From Gonapodya sp. JEL0774 (Eukaryota > Monoblepharomycota > Monoblepharidomycetes > Monoblepharidales > Gonapodyaceae), in NCBI GenBank assembly GCA_027604505.1, contig JADIIX010000011.1, positions 211,005 to 275,004 of the forward strand: a DNA stretch of 64,000 nucleotides, in the 5' to 3' direction. The position numbers and the translations under genes were made by a program. Within the stretch, counting starts at the first letter, position 1. Each line of letters starts with the position of its first letter. Under the pieces are notes generated by a model that saw only the letters and a list, made by a program, of their open reading frames with translations, did no database searches and had not been told where the DNA came from. Below are positions 1 through 10,838 of the stretch, one piece after another.

Positions 1-8
1 TCTGTTTC

Positions 9-1070
9 ATGCCACCATCCAACTCTTGCACCGCCTACTCCTCTCTATGCTTAGCCCCCGTCCAATCTCTTCTCCGCTCCTTCCTCACGTCACTACCACT
101 CGGCCTCATCCTCCTCTCTCCGGCCACCTTCCGCTACCCGCTCCGCGTTGACATTCTCCACCGCTACGAAGTCTGGCGTCAATCTGTGATAAAATCAGGA
201 ACGCGGAGTACAAAGAGCCGGAGCGAGGCTCGTGCAGGAGGGAGGAAAGTGCGGAGGCAGAAGGGGAGTGGGAGAGCGAGATTAGGGCCGGCGAGGAGTC
301 CCATGATGAACAAGGGTGAGTAAGGATGAAGTACTGAGCGTTTATGAGGAGTGGGATTGCTTTGGAAAAGCATCGTCCTTCGCTGGAGAGTGTGGACGGG
401 GACGATTGCACTCTGGGGACACCGAATGCACCAAGCGCCAACCCTCAACGAGCAAGGGACGAAAAAACATTTGTGAGAGAGACAGTGCTGTGTTGATATT
501 CACGTTGGAGCACCTCGAGACCCTTCGTCGAAGATGGCCGTTTTTGAATCCGTTGTCCCACGAACACTTCCCTCCACCACTCTCACACACCAACCAGGCG
601 CCCGCGCCCACGGGCCCCACCCACACACCCCCGCGACCCTTCTCCCGCGCAAAGTCCGCTTGCTCGCCCTCCGGACTGCCCTGAGTGCGAAACTCACCCA
701 ACGCCAGCTCATCGTGGTAGACTCAATCACCCTCTCTACTCACCGCACGGCGGTGGCGGTAGACATTCTTCGTCGACACGGACTGGAGAACAGGAAGGTG
801 CTTCTCGTTCCCGGGAGTCCCGAGCCGCAAGTCAATGTGATACTGGCGACGAATAATCTGAAAACTGTGGAGGTGAGAGAGGTGAGGGAGATCGACGCAC
901 ACGAGGTGATGAAGTGCGAATACATTGTCGTGGATGTGGAGGCTGTGGGTTGGTTGGAGACGGTGGTCAAGGGAGGCAAGAGGGAGAGGGAGGGCAGGAA
1001 TGAACTACAGGTGGTGAAGGTGGGGGGCAAAGGGAGGAAGAAGTGGTTAAAACGGAGTGAGAGGGTGTGA
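9..1070 (+). CDS. Mitochondrial 50S ribosomal protein uL4m, 5' end uncertain
   Basis: uL4 family structural protein of the mitochondrial large ribosomal subunit. Exon 1 (to 315) carries the L4 core 'RVDILHRYEVW', then 'GTRSTKSRSEARAGGRKVR' and 'QKGSGRARLG', the basic loop typical of L4. A GTGAGT donor at 316 and an acceptor at 597 join in phase to 'HGPHPHTP', then 'KVRLLALRTALS' and 'LATNNLKTVEVREV', which match the second half of L4. The stop is at 1068-1070. The 282-nt intron is longer than most here. The first ATG in the window is at 9, but the protein may begin upstream of the window, so the N-terminus is unproven. The tail is Lys/Arg rich. The family call is firm; cytosolic uL4 is excluded because the loop is of the bacterial/mitochondrial type. 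Confidence 0.88.
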
Positions 1071-1172
1071 GGAATCGCTGGTTGAGTGGTATCTAGGAAA
1101 TGTGGGACTGGTCTTTGGAGAACTGAGCACTCGCCGTGAGGATCCACAAGTGGGTGATGTTTGTGGAAGAGG

Positions 1173-1232
1173 GTCGACGTTGACCAACACACTACTGTCG
1201 ACTTTGACCAACACACTACTGTCGACTTTGAA
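1173..1232. repeat. 24-bp tandem repeat, about 2.5 copies
   Basis: The unit GTCGACTTTGACCAACACAC plus TACT runs at 1173-1196 (one substitution), at 1197-1220 and partially at 1221-1232. It lies about 100 bp after the uL4m stop. No function is apparent. Confidence 0.85.
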
Positions 1233-2206
1233 CCCGAACGACCACGCAAACCCGACTCCTTGTCAACCGTGCTTCCAAACTCGACTCTTATCTGTGTCTC
1301 ATGTCGGCTCTGGACACCTTAAACGGGAACTTTGAATGCTTGACAGGGACTAAGATGGTGAACGTTGCATTGGTTGGTGTAGTGCTTTGTCGATTTTGGG
1401 AACAAGGGCCACAGGGGTAATGTGTAATAGCAAAGAAACGCCATATGTTGTAATACCAATGACTTCTGATTGGGAGAAGTGGGAGGTGTTACATACTGGA
1501 CACTCCCGGCCAAACACAAATAAATACTCCACCATTCACTCCCTGAGAAACTAACGTGGTGATATCTCAAAAAGGAATGGCGGAACACTTGCGTTGTCTC
1601 TTCTTTCTCATCGTGTGAATCCCTAATGCGCGAGAGCCAGACATTTTAATTTCAACATTCACTGCGCGATAACAAGGTGTATTCGATTCACTCTGATATC
1701 TTAAACCTTTTCTAAATGTACACTCGGGAGTTGAGACCGAGAACTCGATGTATTATTTCGACTCTGGGCACTGGTGCCACAACAACGGATTGTTGGACAT
1801 AGATCCTATCATCTTCATATCAAGTCAAATGATTATTTTATACGATGGTAAAATACAGATACAGCAATACTCAAACCATAGAAGACCCATAAATATCCAA
1901 ATATGAGGCGAATACGTCAGCAAAAGAACCGTAATAGCCAAAACTAGATGATCGTACGTCGGATATAGAGTGAGAATGCATGGGTTGAATCGGGTTTTTC
2001 TGAATGCACGAACTACCAAGGTACTCCTTATCTACGTGTTTTCAAGTGACCGTGACACGTCCAGAGTCGAAAGTCCATGTCCTGACCCGCAGGAGCACAA
2101 GAGTCCATGTCCCGACCAGCAGGAGAACGAACTTCCTGTCGATTTCCTTTGAGCAATCCAAGCACACTCCGGCCAAAGATGAGTGCATTGATCCCCCTGT
2201 TGAGGG
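1233..2206. other. Intergenic, no supported gene
   Basis: Only short frames without family resemblance are seen. The sequence is AT-richer than the flanks. A short imperfect repeat (GTCCATGTCCTGACCCGCAGGAG and GTCCATGTCCCGACCAGCAGGAG, split here only by description) lies near 2070-2125, downstream of the minus-strand zinc-finger gene. Confidence 0.6.
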
Positions 2207-3429
2207 TCACTGATTGAAATCTACGTATAAGTCTGGGTCAAAGTTAATGTCACCGTCGCCCGTGTTCGGCTGTTCACCAGCGGTATCAGCTTCTTGGTGA
2301 TCCGACTGCGCTGGTTGTAAAGCAAGATCAGGGATTTGAGGCAGAACGGCATTCATGGCTTGGTTGGAAAGTACCAAAGCCAAATACCAAGGAAGTGCTT
2401 GTACCGGGTCGGAAAATGGTGGATCGGTCGCAAGTTCCACGCGAGAAGCGACTTTCGACACCCCGTCGCCACTGGTTTCCGATTCATGTGTGTTCCTTTG
2501 TGAGACTTGACAAAAAAAAGCGGGTGGTTGACCTTGAATGTACGAAACTTGGTAAAGGCATACAGGACATTTAATGGACAGGTCTGTGAAGGCCGGAGCC
2601 AGTCAACGCCAATCCAGAATGACTCACCACTTGCTCCTGTGGTGCGGCCCTCCCTACGATTTCCTTGTCGTTGTCGCTTTGGTGCAATCACTGAGGTTTC
2701 GTTGATACTTCGCTTGCGTCCTGTTGGGATATGGAGATAACAAACAGGATAAATTCATCCACAAAGTGAGCACACCAGATTCCAGAACACAACCTCACCT
2801 TTTGATGCCATAGGCTTCTCAGGTTGACCAGCTGTCAAATGTGACACTGGTTGATCTAGCGAGTAAGAATTGTTTGGGTGTCCATTTTCGGGTCCACTTA
2901 TGAGTATCACAGAACGTTCACGGTGCTCAGTGCAGGTATCGTAATGCCTCTTTGCTGCGGATATGTTACCACTGGATATCTTGCAGCGACTGCAGCGAAA
3001 GTGCTTGACTGGGCCGTGGTGCTTCTCTGAGCTGACTAAAACAACAAATTAAAGTCGCTTGGTGTCAGGGGAATAATCAATCAAACTTGAGAATACTGTT
3101 CTGAGCTTACGGTGAGTAACCACGTTTCCATATTTGCTTTTGTAATCACACTTTTCTACAGGACATTGAAACTTGCCATCTCCAAGTTTAATGGGTGGGT
3201 GGTGCTTGGAGATGTGACTGTGCCACTTGCAGTACTCTGCAGGTGTGCTGATGACAGCGTTGCCGGTTTTGTAGCATATCAAGCGTTCACCCTTTTCATC
3301 CAAGAAGACATCCTGTAATTCACAATTCTTGTTTTCAAGGCAATATTCACACATCTGCTTTGAGGTTGGGTAAAATGAAGTAGAAGTGATTGAATCATTC
3401 ATGCCAAGATCCTCAGAGGACACGCGTGT
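2207..3429 (-). CDS. Cys/His zinc-finger protein, family member 1
   Basis: Multi-exon minus-strand gene, not recognised as a named family. Exon 3429-3111 encodes 'CEYC', a 'STPAEYCKWHSHISKHH' finger half and 'FQCPVEKCDYKSKYGNVVTH'. The GTAAGC donor at 3110 joins an acceptor at 3036, giving exon 3035-2799 with 'HFRCSRCKISSGNISAAKRH' then 'YDTC', a C2HC-like finger. Further exons near 2700-2618 and 2512-2207 add a basic KRQRQ segment and an acidic end 'GDINFDPDLYVDFNQ'. The gene at 10839-12372 has the same module order and the same intron phase after the His of the second module, so the two are paralogs. A nuclear DNA-binding role with an acidic activation tail is inference. The 5' end is unclear: no ATG precedes the first Cys pair except an internal one at 'MNDSIT'. 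Exact positions of the last two introns are tentative. Confidence 0.6.
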
Positions 3430-3448
3430 CTTAGATCTAGTCACTCAC

Positions 3449-3720
3449 ATCATTTTCGTTGCGTTCACAACCTCGACGTGATCTTTTCAACTTGTCATCG
3501 CTGCATTCAATTGAATTATGGCATGCAGATGTATGACAGTACTGCTCGGGGTTGTTAGGCACCGGAGTTGTGGTGTTTGCGAATACAAGATGTTCACTCG
3601 TGGGATCCAAGTCGACATATCTGACTCTACAATTTTTGTGCACACCCCAATTGTCTTGCGTTTCCTTGAATTGGGTGAGGGTATAGGGGAAACGAGTAGA
3701 GCATCAGGGTGGGAACAGTG
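3449..3720 (-). pseudogene. Degenerate extra copy of the Cys/His N-terminal module
   Basis: The minus frame 'VHKNCRVRYVDLDPTSEHLV', followed by 'NNPEQYCHTSACHNS', aligns with 'ENKNCELQDVFLDEKGERLI' and 'STPAEYCKWHSHISK' of the gene immediately downstream. The leading Cys pair is missing and the frame stops upstream at a TGA near 3718. It may be an upstream exon of the zinc-finger gene, since GTGAGT follows at 3448, or a leftover of a tandem duplication. Confidence 0.45.
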
Positions 3721-3879
3721 GGATACCCAGTGGCGCTGCAACAAGAGCTGCACACCAACCTCCAAGCTTTGTGCTCTTTCACGTTCTGAGCATTGGAGAC
3801 GTACAGGTACAGGATGAGAAAACTTGGCCAGCACAACTCGACCAGAGGTGCCGGCTTGTTCCCGACACATCGAAGCGGC

Positions 3880-5023
3880 GTCTGCGTCGTCTGTGTGAGA
3901 GCATTGGCTTGTATGAACGTCTATGTCATTAATCGAACAAAGTCAACAACCGTGTGGGTATGGAGCATAAAACCCATTCACCCACCTAGAGCTAACGGAT
4001 CAGCAGAACGGGTTGAGGGCATTCGAGGTGTTGAAGTATTGGGACAAGACATCGGCGTATTCTGATCCTTGTTCAGTGAGTCTGGAGAGAAAATTGTAAC
4101 AACCATGGCTAGTGGTCCTAAGTACTTTGATGAGCATAAACGGGGCATAACTTACTCGTAGTCCGACTTGGATAGGGTGAATAGGCCAACCGCGGTGTAT
4201 GGTGCACCCAATCGGGTTCAGTTTGACATGTTCCATCCACGGCGATGGGAGTCAAAATCTTTGAGCGATCAGAGTATGCAGTATTCAGTTTCGCCTAGAT
4301 CGCAATTTTGTGAGAGGAAGCGGTGTTGGTTTCAAGGACCATTGGGTTACTTTTATGTTCGCAACTTGAGAGTAGAACTGGCTCAGTTTTCGAGGTGCAG
4401 TGGGGAACGTATTTGGATCCAATGTTGCAGTGTGCTCAATTAAATTGGTGATTAACTTGCGTGGCAAAAGCATTGAGCGGCCGGCAGTAAGTAGAATGAT
4501 GACCCCGCCGGAATGAGGAATGACAGTGATGAACCCACATTACACTCATTTTCCAGATCCTCAACATCGTCTTGTTTATCAGCGTCAGTCCTTCTGTTCA
4601 TCACTGTGAAATTGATGCTCTAAACGTGAACAGCGTGATTTCGAAAGTGGTTGTGGCAAGCTCTGTGGGGGGCTGCCACAGTCGACTGTGGCTCACCCGA
4701 AACAAGCCGGATTGGATGCACAAAATGGAACAGCACGCTAAAAGGGGCATGTTGCGTACCTCGACGACAGAGAAGTTCTAATAAGTAGTATGAATCACGA
4801 TTTAGCAATGCCGTGAGATAAAATCAACGCTCTAACTTCTGTGACTGGCTTTGTCGACCAACTGTAGTATTTTATTCATTTGCCGACGAAGATTTGCCTG
4901 GGCACTGAACAAGCAAACAGGATGGCGGAGCATGCAGGCTGGTGGGGTGGAGAGATAGCCAATCCCGTGTCATAGTGCACCCTCTTCTAACACCTATAAT
5001 TTACTAACAACTAACCTGTTGCA
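3880..5023. other. Intergenic, no supported gene
   Basis: Frames up to about 90 codons occur on both strands (for example 4168-4443 + and 4000-4236 -). None has a recognisable domain or a consistent chain of splice signals. The last part is the presumed promoter and 5' UTR of the PRP38 gene starting at 5024. Confidence 0.5.
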
Positions 5024-7427
5024 ATGGATGGGGACAAGAAAGCAAACACGATTCCAGTTGCCAATGACCGCGAAGACGTGCGTTTCTTTCCTCCTCTCGT
5101 TTCGTGGTCCTGTTCTTTCTTCTCTCCTTTAACATTCTTATTTCTTCCACTTGTAACCTTGCCTCTGCAGATGAACATGAACGCCGTCGTTTACACAAAT
5201 ATTAGAACTTCTCTCTATTTTAAGCAGCTCTAGTGAGTATCACCTGTCTCTCCTGGCATTGCAAGCACCCCCCACCTCCGCTGGCGATCCGCAATACGTG
5301 TAATGCTCCACTTTTAGAGGGCAGTATCCTACCATATCTCTATCTTCATTATAACTGACCTCGCCTGCGTGTCTACTATCCTATGCGGGTGAGAGCGGAG
5401 GCGGAAAGTGTCCTCCTCCACATCATCTTCTTGTAACCCTCTCACAACCCTTTGTGCTCTCTCCTCTCCCCATTTATTCTCATTTCGGAACACCTTCAAC
5501 GCTCTGCTACCGACCAATGACTGAAACTCTGTACTTTCAAACAGTGAACTCAAAACTTACCACGAAGTACTCTCCGAGATCACCCGGAAAGGTTCGTACC
5601 CATTCTACCACAGTGAGGTTGACCTGGAGAGTGTCGAGTGATCAGGAGTGCGGGAAACTGACGGGATGAGATCCCGCCCTTCATTTGAGTGAGTCCGTTA
5701 AGCGGTGCACCCGTCATTCGATCCACATCTCCCGCTATGTACATGAGCTGCCCCGGGTTGTGCAAAAGATGTTGAAAGTAATGGAGAAAACTAGATCACG
5801 ATTCAGAGCAAAAGAGTTCCCGTGGTAGGGAACGTGAAAAAGTGGTCGGGAAACGGTGTCTCTTCGATTTGCAGAGAAACCACTCAATCATTGCAGTTCA
5901 AATGTTGGGCTTTACCGGATCCCACCGTTACTTTCCCATCCGGAAGAGCTTCTAACGACCGTCGTTGTCTCATAATCTTCCCCCATCGACCTTCCTAACC
6001 CTCCACTCGGCTTCCAACCTTGTTAAGTTGAATCCCTGGAACCTTTCCTCAAGGGAACGATGGCGTCTACCGCGTTCTGTCTCCTGTACAAGTTATGGAC
6101 ACTCAGATTGACGGTTAAGCAAATAAGGGGCATGGTGGATACGGGGAAAGGGTAAGTTGAGCTTGACCCCACGAAATACAGCGCGAATGTCCACTCACCA
6201 TCAACGCGAACTTACACTTTGGCCTACCAAACTCTTAGCCATGTTCGTGCCATTGGCCTTCTCTATCTCCGGTACGTCCTCGATCCCAAAAAGCTCTACG
6301 AATGGTTCGAACCCTTCCTCTCCGACACCGAACCCGTGGTTATTGAACGGGGGGCACGTCCATCAACCATCGCCTACGTTGCGCGAACGCTGCTGATGGA
6401 ACAGAAATGGTTGGGGACAATGTTGCCGAGGATTCCTGTGCCGGTGGTGAAAGATATACAAGCAAAAATGAAGGACCGAGATGTAGGCGGTGCGCGTGGT
6501 GGAGGAGCGAGTGGGGGAGGTGGGGGCGGCAGGTGGGGGGACGATGATGTAAAGCCGAGTGAAGACTTCCCGGCACCGCCGTGGCTGGTGGGGAAGTTTC
6601 CGGGGAGTAGGGGCAAGGGAGGGACCAGTCGAGCAGGTGGAATTGGGGCGGCTGGGAGGGACGAAGAAGGGAGCTACGTGGGTGGAGGATATGGTGGCAT
6701 GAGGGATGAGTTTGGGGAGAGGAGGGACAGCGCAGGTGAGGGATCCGGTGGGAGATACAGTGAGGGCGTACGGGAGAGGGGAGGATTGGGTGGTGGTGTG
6801 GGAGTAGGTGGATGGGACGGAGGGAGGGGGCGAGGATACGGAGGCTACGGAGGAGCGGGGTATAGGGACAGGGACGGCGAGTGGGGTGGGGATGGTTATG
6901 GTAGCCGAGGGGGTTTCAGCGGGGGTGCGGGGCGGGGCGGATATGGTGGTGGGCGAGGTGTGGGCCCGAGGGGTTTTGCGTATGGGTATGGGTTTGGAGG
7001 AGCTGGGAGTGATGGACGAGAGTACAGTTATGAAGAGAGAGGTGAGTTACTTTGGGGGAAGATCACTGCGTGGGTTTTAAGTGCAATTGCTGAAAGACTT
7101 TATTCAATTCTGCCTCCGTCAGACCGGCGCGACGATCGGGATACTCGAGACTATAGAGATATCCGAGACGACCGTCGAGACCGTGATACACGAGATGACC
7201 GCCGTCACCGAGACGCCGGCCGCTCTCGCGGTGACCGAAATGACGACGAGCGACGGGACAAGGATCGGGACGACCTTGATCGGCGGGACAAGCGGACACG
7301 GAGCAGGAGTCCTCCACCGCCCAGGCGAGACAACGAGGGACACAAGGAGAAGGACCGAGATGGTGATAAAACATCGGAGAAAGGAAGTAGGGGGGAAATT
7401 GAGGAAGGGGAGGAGATGGAGGATTGA
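5024..7427 (+). CDS. PRP38: Pre-mRNA splicing factor PRP38 family, with RS tail
   Basis: Component of the U4/U6.U5 tri-snRNP needed for spliceosome activation. Exons that join in frame: 5024-5077, 5171-5232, 5545-5591, 6028-6151, 6239-7041 and 7123-7427, giving 464 residues. The PRP38 domain spans roughly residues 15-175: 'MNMNAVVYTNIRTSLYFKQL', 'ELKTYHEVLSEI', 'VESLEPFLKGT', 'STAFCLLYKLWTLRLTVKQI', 'HVRAIGLLYLRYV' and 'LPRIPVPVVKDI'. A Gly-rich stretch (about residues 180-350) follows, then an Arg/Asp repeat 'RDDRDTRDYRDIRDDRRDRD' and an RSRSP end, as in PRP38B proteins. The last intron (81 nt) is a multiple of three and has no stop, so its retention would add 27 residues. The first-exon ATG fits the usual family start. 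Confidence 0.93.
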
Positions 7428-7627
7428 AAGTATTTGCAGCCAGTGTCGCGTTTTGTAGCACGGAATAGACGGCGCGTCAACCAACGCAGTCGATGGGGCA
7501 AGATGTAAGGTGTTTTGTTGGTTAAATCCTTCCAATGGTCGAAGGTCATGGAACGATGTGGCAATAATCGCGGTCACAATATGTATTCATCAAACACTCC
7601 CGTGTGACCCAAGACAGTTTGTGCTCA

Positions 7628-8686
7628 TTATACTCCTCGTTCCTTAACGGCAGGTGTCCATGATGTGGTTTTAGGGAGGGTGGTGTTGTAGGGCTTCGCA
7701 CAGATTGATAAGATCAACGAAGGATACGTATTGAGTTAGCAATAAGCACGGAGTTTTTACCTTATATGCAGCCTTCGACCCGGTGTAGTTAGGCTCGTGC
7801 GGGGTTTGGAACCTGCAAGCGCCCCATAATAGGTATGAGACCGATTTGAAAAGTCGAGGTTCCACAATAGAGTCCGGGTCCAGATGCATCGCTATCGATA
7901 TGAGCATTCAACTTACTTGGGGTTAGTTTTCAGCGCTGGAGCGGGGTCGTCGTGCATCTTGTGCAACCAGCCATGCCTGCAACGGAATAGGAAGCAAGTG
8001 TGATGGGATGGTTCCCGCGACAGTCGCAACCGCGAAGCTCGAAAGAACAACAGAAAACGTTGCAGAAATTGTGTTTTCGTGTTGTGAATAAGTTTGTTCC
8101 AGTCTCCTGTTGTATTCGAGCGGGGCAGGAGGCGGATCACTTCCACCTCCACTGAACGAGTCCACGTGGCCGTCTTCCAGCACATGAAGGCTTCTGAGTA
8201 ATGATTTTTAAAAACCGTGCCATGGGCGGCGTGCACCTCTGGGTTTGTCGATCGTTGCGTGGATGCAACCGACGTCCCCTTTCCATCCTTTCCCTGAACC
8301 TTACTGCACGCACCAGTCAGGGGCTACGGAGTCACCTGTGCCAGGGTATGTCCAGGACTTGTACTCTACCCAGCGTTGGCGGTCTGCAATAGGGAGAGGC
8401 AAGAGGTTGGCCATCGTGCGTGTGTACTCGTCGGGATGAAACACAGACTCATTGGCTCGTTCAGGTTCTCGTAATACTTGTTTCCCAGGTTATCCTCGCC
8501 CACCAATGTGCCAATCTTGGGGTCATGGCTTCCGAGAGAATGAAGGGGTTATGACATGACATGAAGATCGACAATTGTGGACACATACATGGTGTAGAGC
8601 TGTTTCAATGTTCGCTTCCATCCATTGTTGATGACGCCAGAAATGATTCTCGTAACGATGTTATTCAGATCACCCCAGCGAGACAT
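7628..8686 (-). CDS. NDUFA12: NADH:ubiquinone oxidoreductase subunit NDUFA12 (B17.2)
   Basis: Accessory subunit of mitochondrial complex I, at the matrix arm. Six exons on the minus strand join in phase: 8686-8589, 8528-8449, 8383-8314, 7976-7917, 7812-7761 and 7693-7628, giving 141 residues, close to the usual 145. Family blocks are 'GWKRTLKQLYTI', 'GTLVGEDNLGNKYYEN', 'RQRWVEYKSW', 'WHGWLHKMHDDPAP', 'PHEPNYTGSKAAYK' and 'PYNTTLPKTTSW'. The donor of exon 2 is GTCTGT, weaker than its neighbours. The presence of this gene implies the organism retains complex I. The span is compact, and each splice was chosen to keep the family alignment. Confidence 0.93.
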
Positions 8687-8847
8687 GATTGGAATCTCGT
8701 TGGGAGCAAGTGTGGGCACACCGAAGGATCTCTTTCTTCATGCCTTCAATATTTATTATTTATGAATGAACCATGCAAGATATAAAAAAACCAAGCCTGC
8801 AAGACCCTGGCGTACCGATGCGAAGGTTTCTTTCGAGTCAGGGGCTA

Positions 8848-10570
8848 CTATTCTCCCAATGAGTTGGAATGTGATTGCGACCATGTTCCACTGGTATAAG
8901 CGCTCGACCTGACTGCTCCCCCTTCTTCATAGCTAAATTGCGGTCCATCAGTATCTTCCACGACAGGTTCTCTGATGCTCTTGACCCTGGAGAAAGTCCT
9001 CGGAAGAGGCTTCAGCTTCCCAGTGGGTGACTCTAAAGAATTCGCGAGGGACCAAGGTATTCTGGATACGAGAGACGAACCCCCGCCAGGCAAGGATGAG
9101 ATGGTGGAGGGTAAGGTGGTGTTGCCACTACGCAATGAAGAGGATTGTTCTGGCCGTTGAAGGGAACCAACGGGAAGCTCGGATAGCGAGAAACCGGCCT
9201 CAGGAAAAAATTCAGCGGTATTAAGGGAGGAATCGAAGGGGGAGGAAGTGGAGTTGATTTGGGAAGAGAGAGGGGACAGGGCACCGACTGTTCAGTTTGC
9301 CAATGCAAGTAAGCAACAAATAGATGTGAATGTGATCAAGCACATTGGAAGATTTCAGTCGAAGCAAACACGAAAAGTGGCGCCAAGTTAACCCACACGG
9401 AAGAGCTCCGACAGGTTCTTCTAGTGATGACACTACTCCCCACTTCCGCGCAGCACACCAGCCATCAGCATACACAAGCATAACGAGGACCTGATCTCCT
9501 ACAGAGACGGAGAGCTCATCCTCGTTTTGGGCAATCCACGCATATCGTGCGACGAACACGTCATTAACAGTGACGACTGAGGGTACGGATCCTTCCTCGG
9601 ACTGCAGGGTGGTCCCAGCCATACTGTGCTCCGTGCTCGTTGAGTACCCATCATGCGGAGTACTGGCGCCGTGACTCCTCGTGGGAGCAGCGTTTGCAGC
9701 AAGAGTCATGGAGGCCCAAGCACCGTAAGCGGGAGGAGGGACTAAAGGTGGGAGATCCGAGAGTGGAGCTTCCTCTCGCACCCCTGATACTGTGGAGTTA
9801 CTATGACTTTCCCTCGGTGACCGAGACCTTCGCCCAGGTTTAGTGGCATTGGGATGAGTGTTCTCTTTGTCCACTGACGGCCTTTTTCGAATCTTGGTGC
9901 AGACGAAAAAGGCCAACACGACAAACAGCGCGCCAACAAGTCCTCCAACCACACCACCAATAATTCCAGCAAGTGACGGACCTGAGGACGATGGGTCAGG
10001 TTTTGACGAAGAGGTTGATGAGGTAGCAGCACTAGAAGTGGGGGTGGGATTCGCTAGCGTGCTTGAAGCTACCCTCTCGCCGGAGCATCCCACGCCATCG
10101 TAGACCTTCCACGTGTTCCCATCATCACATGTGATACCACATTGTAGGGAGTTGAACGCGTCGACTTGGAAGCAACCAATGGTGCTGTTGGGAGGCGGGG
10201 GTCCACAGTACGAGGAGCCGCACGTCCCCCCGTCACAAATCGTAGCCGTATATCGGAAGGGGTTGATCCTGGCATTGCAGGCCCTGGGTTTGGGAGTGGT
10301 GACGAAAAGAACCTCCAGGTATGGACCTCTGAGCTGAACTCGAAACACTCTTATGAACAAAGCTCACCAGTAACAATATCCTCGTCGGCAGTCCACATAT
10401 GGCGAATCAGGATTGCTAATCTCGAAGTTGATGCCAGTACAGTCGTTGACAGTTGTACAGTTGCTCGCAGACGTGTAAGCGGCGGCTGTTGGCCGGCAAG
10501 CTAATGCCAGGAATATTGTTGTAGCCATAGAAACTGCGACTAGCGCTGACCATCTCCGTGTTCGCAACAT
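8848..10570 (-). CDS. Single-pass membrane protein with Cys-rich ectodomain and cytoplasmic SH3 domain
   Basis: Exon 1 (10570-10368) encodes a signal peptide ('LVAVSMATTIFLALACRPT') and the start of a Cys-rich ectodomain. An in-phase splice to 10283 continues with 'CDGGTCGSSYCG', 'GCFQVDAFNSLQCGITCDDG' and 'YDGVGCSGE', then a Ser/Thr/Pro stalk. A transmembrane helix 'IIGGVVGGLVGALFVVLAFF' is followed by the basic stop-transfer KIRKR. The cytoplasmic part has Ser/Pro-rich linkers and an SH3 domain: 'FVARYAWIAQNEDELSVSVG', then 'DQVLVMLVYADGWCAA'. After the SH3 domain a last exon appears to run from about 9288 to the stop at 8848 (Ser/Pro rich). The intron just before it is not resolved. The architecture suggests a surface sensor or wall-linked receptor that recruits Pro-rich partners. 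The ligand is unknown. Confidence 0.78.
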
Positions 10571-10838
10571 CGCACCTGTTTGTTGCGGCAAGAATGGGTT
10601 TCGCCTAGACCTGGGGCTCAGCCACTTGACTTCACCACTCGGTCTGAACATTGTAATGACTTTTTCTTTCACCACTGAGAAAAGAGACAAGGAGCGAGCA
10701 TGCGCGCATGTAGTAGTGAATCGTAAATAACAATATTTTAATAATACCAGTCCGCTGAGCAGGCGGAGCATGAGGCCACAGGCGGAGCAAAACACCCACA
10801 GCGTATGTGAGTTCAGCAACTCAGTCACTGCTCTTGAA
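10571..10838. promoter_or_regulatory. Shared divergent promoter region
   Basis: These 268 bp separate the start of the SH3 receptor gene (minus, 10570) from the start of the Cys/His gene (plus, 10839). Both promoters and 5' UTRs must overlap here. It contains the AT-rich stretch CGTAAATAACAATATTTTAA near 10722-10741. No specific factor site was recognised. Confidence 0.5.

Noticed and set aside
3430-3448. A 19-nt intron (GTGAGT...TAAG) in zinc-finger gene 1, with a similar 19-nt candidate at 27744-27762 in the MT-A70 gene
   Set aside because: Both would fit the frame, but other introns here are 50 nt or longer. For the MT-A70 gene a 70-nt intron (27693-27762) fits equally well. For the zinc-finger gene a longer upstream intron is possible.
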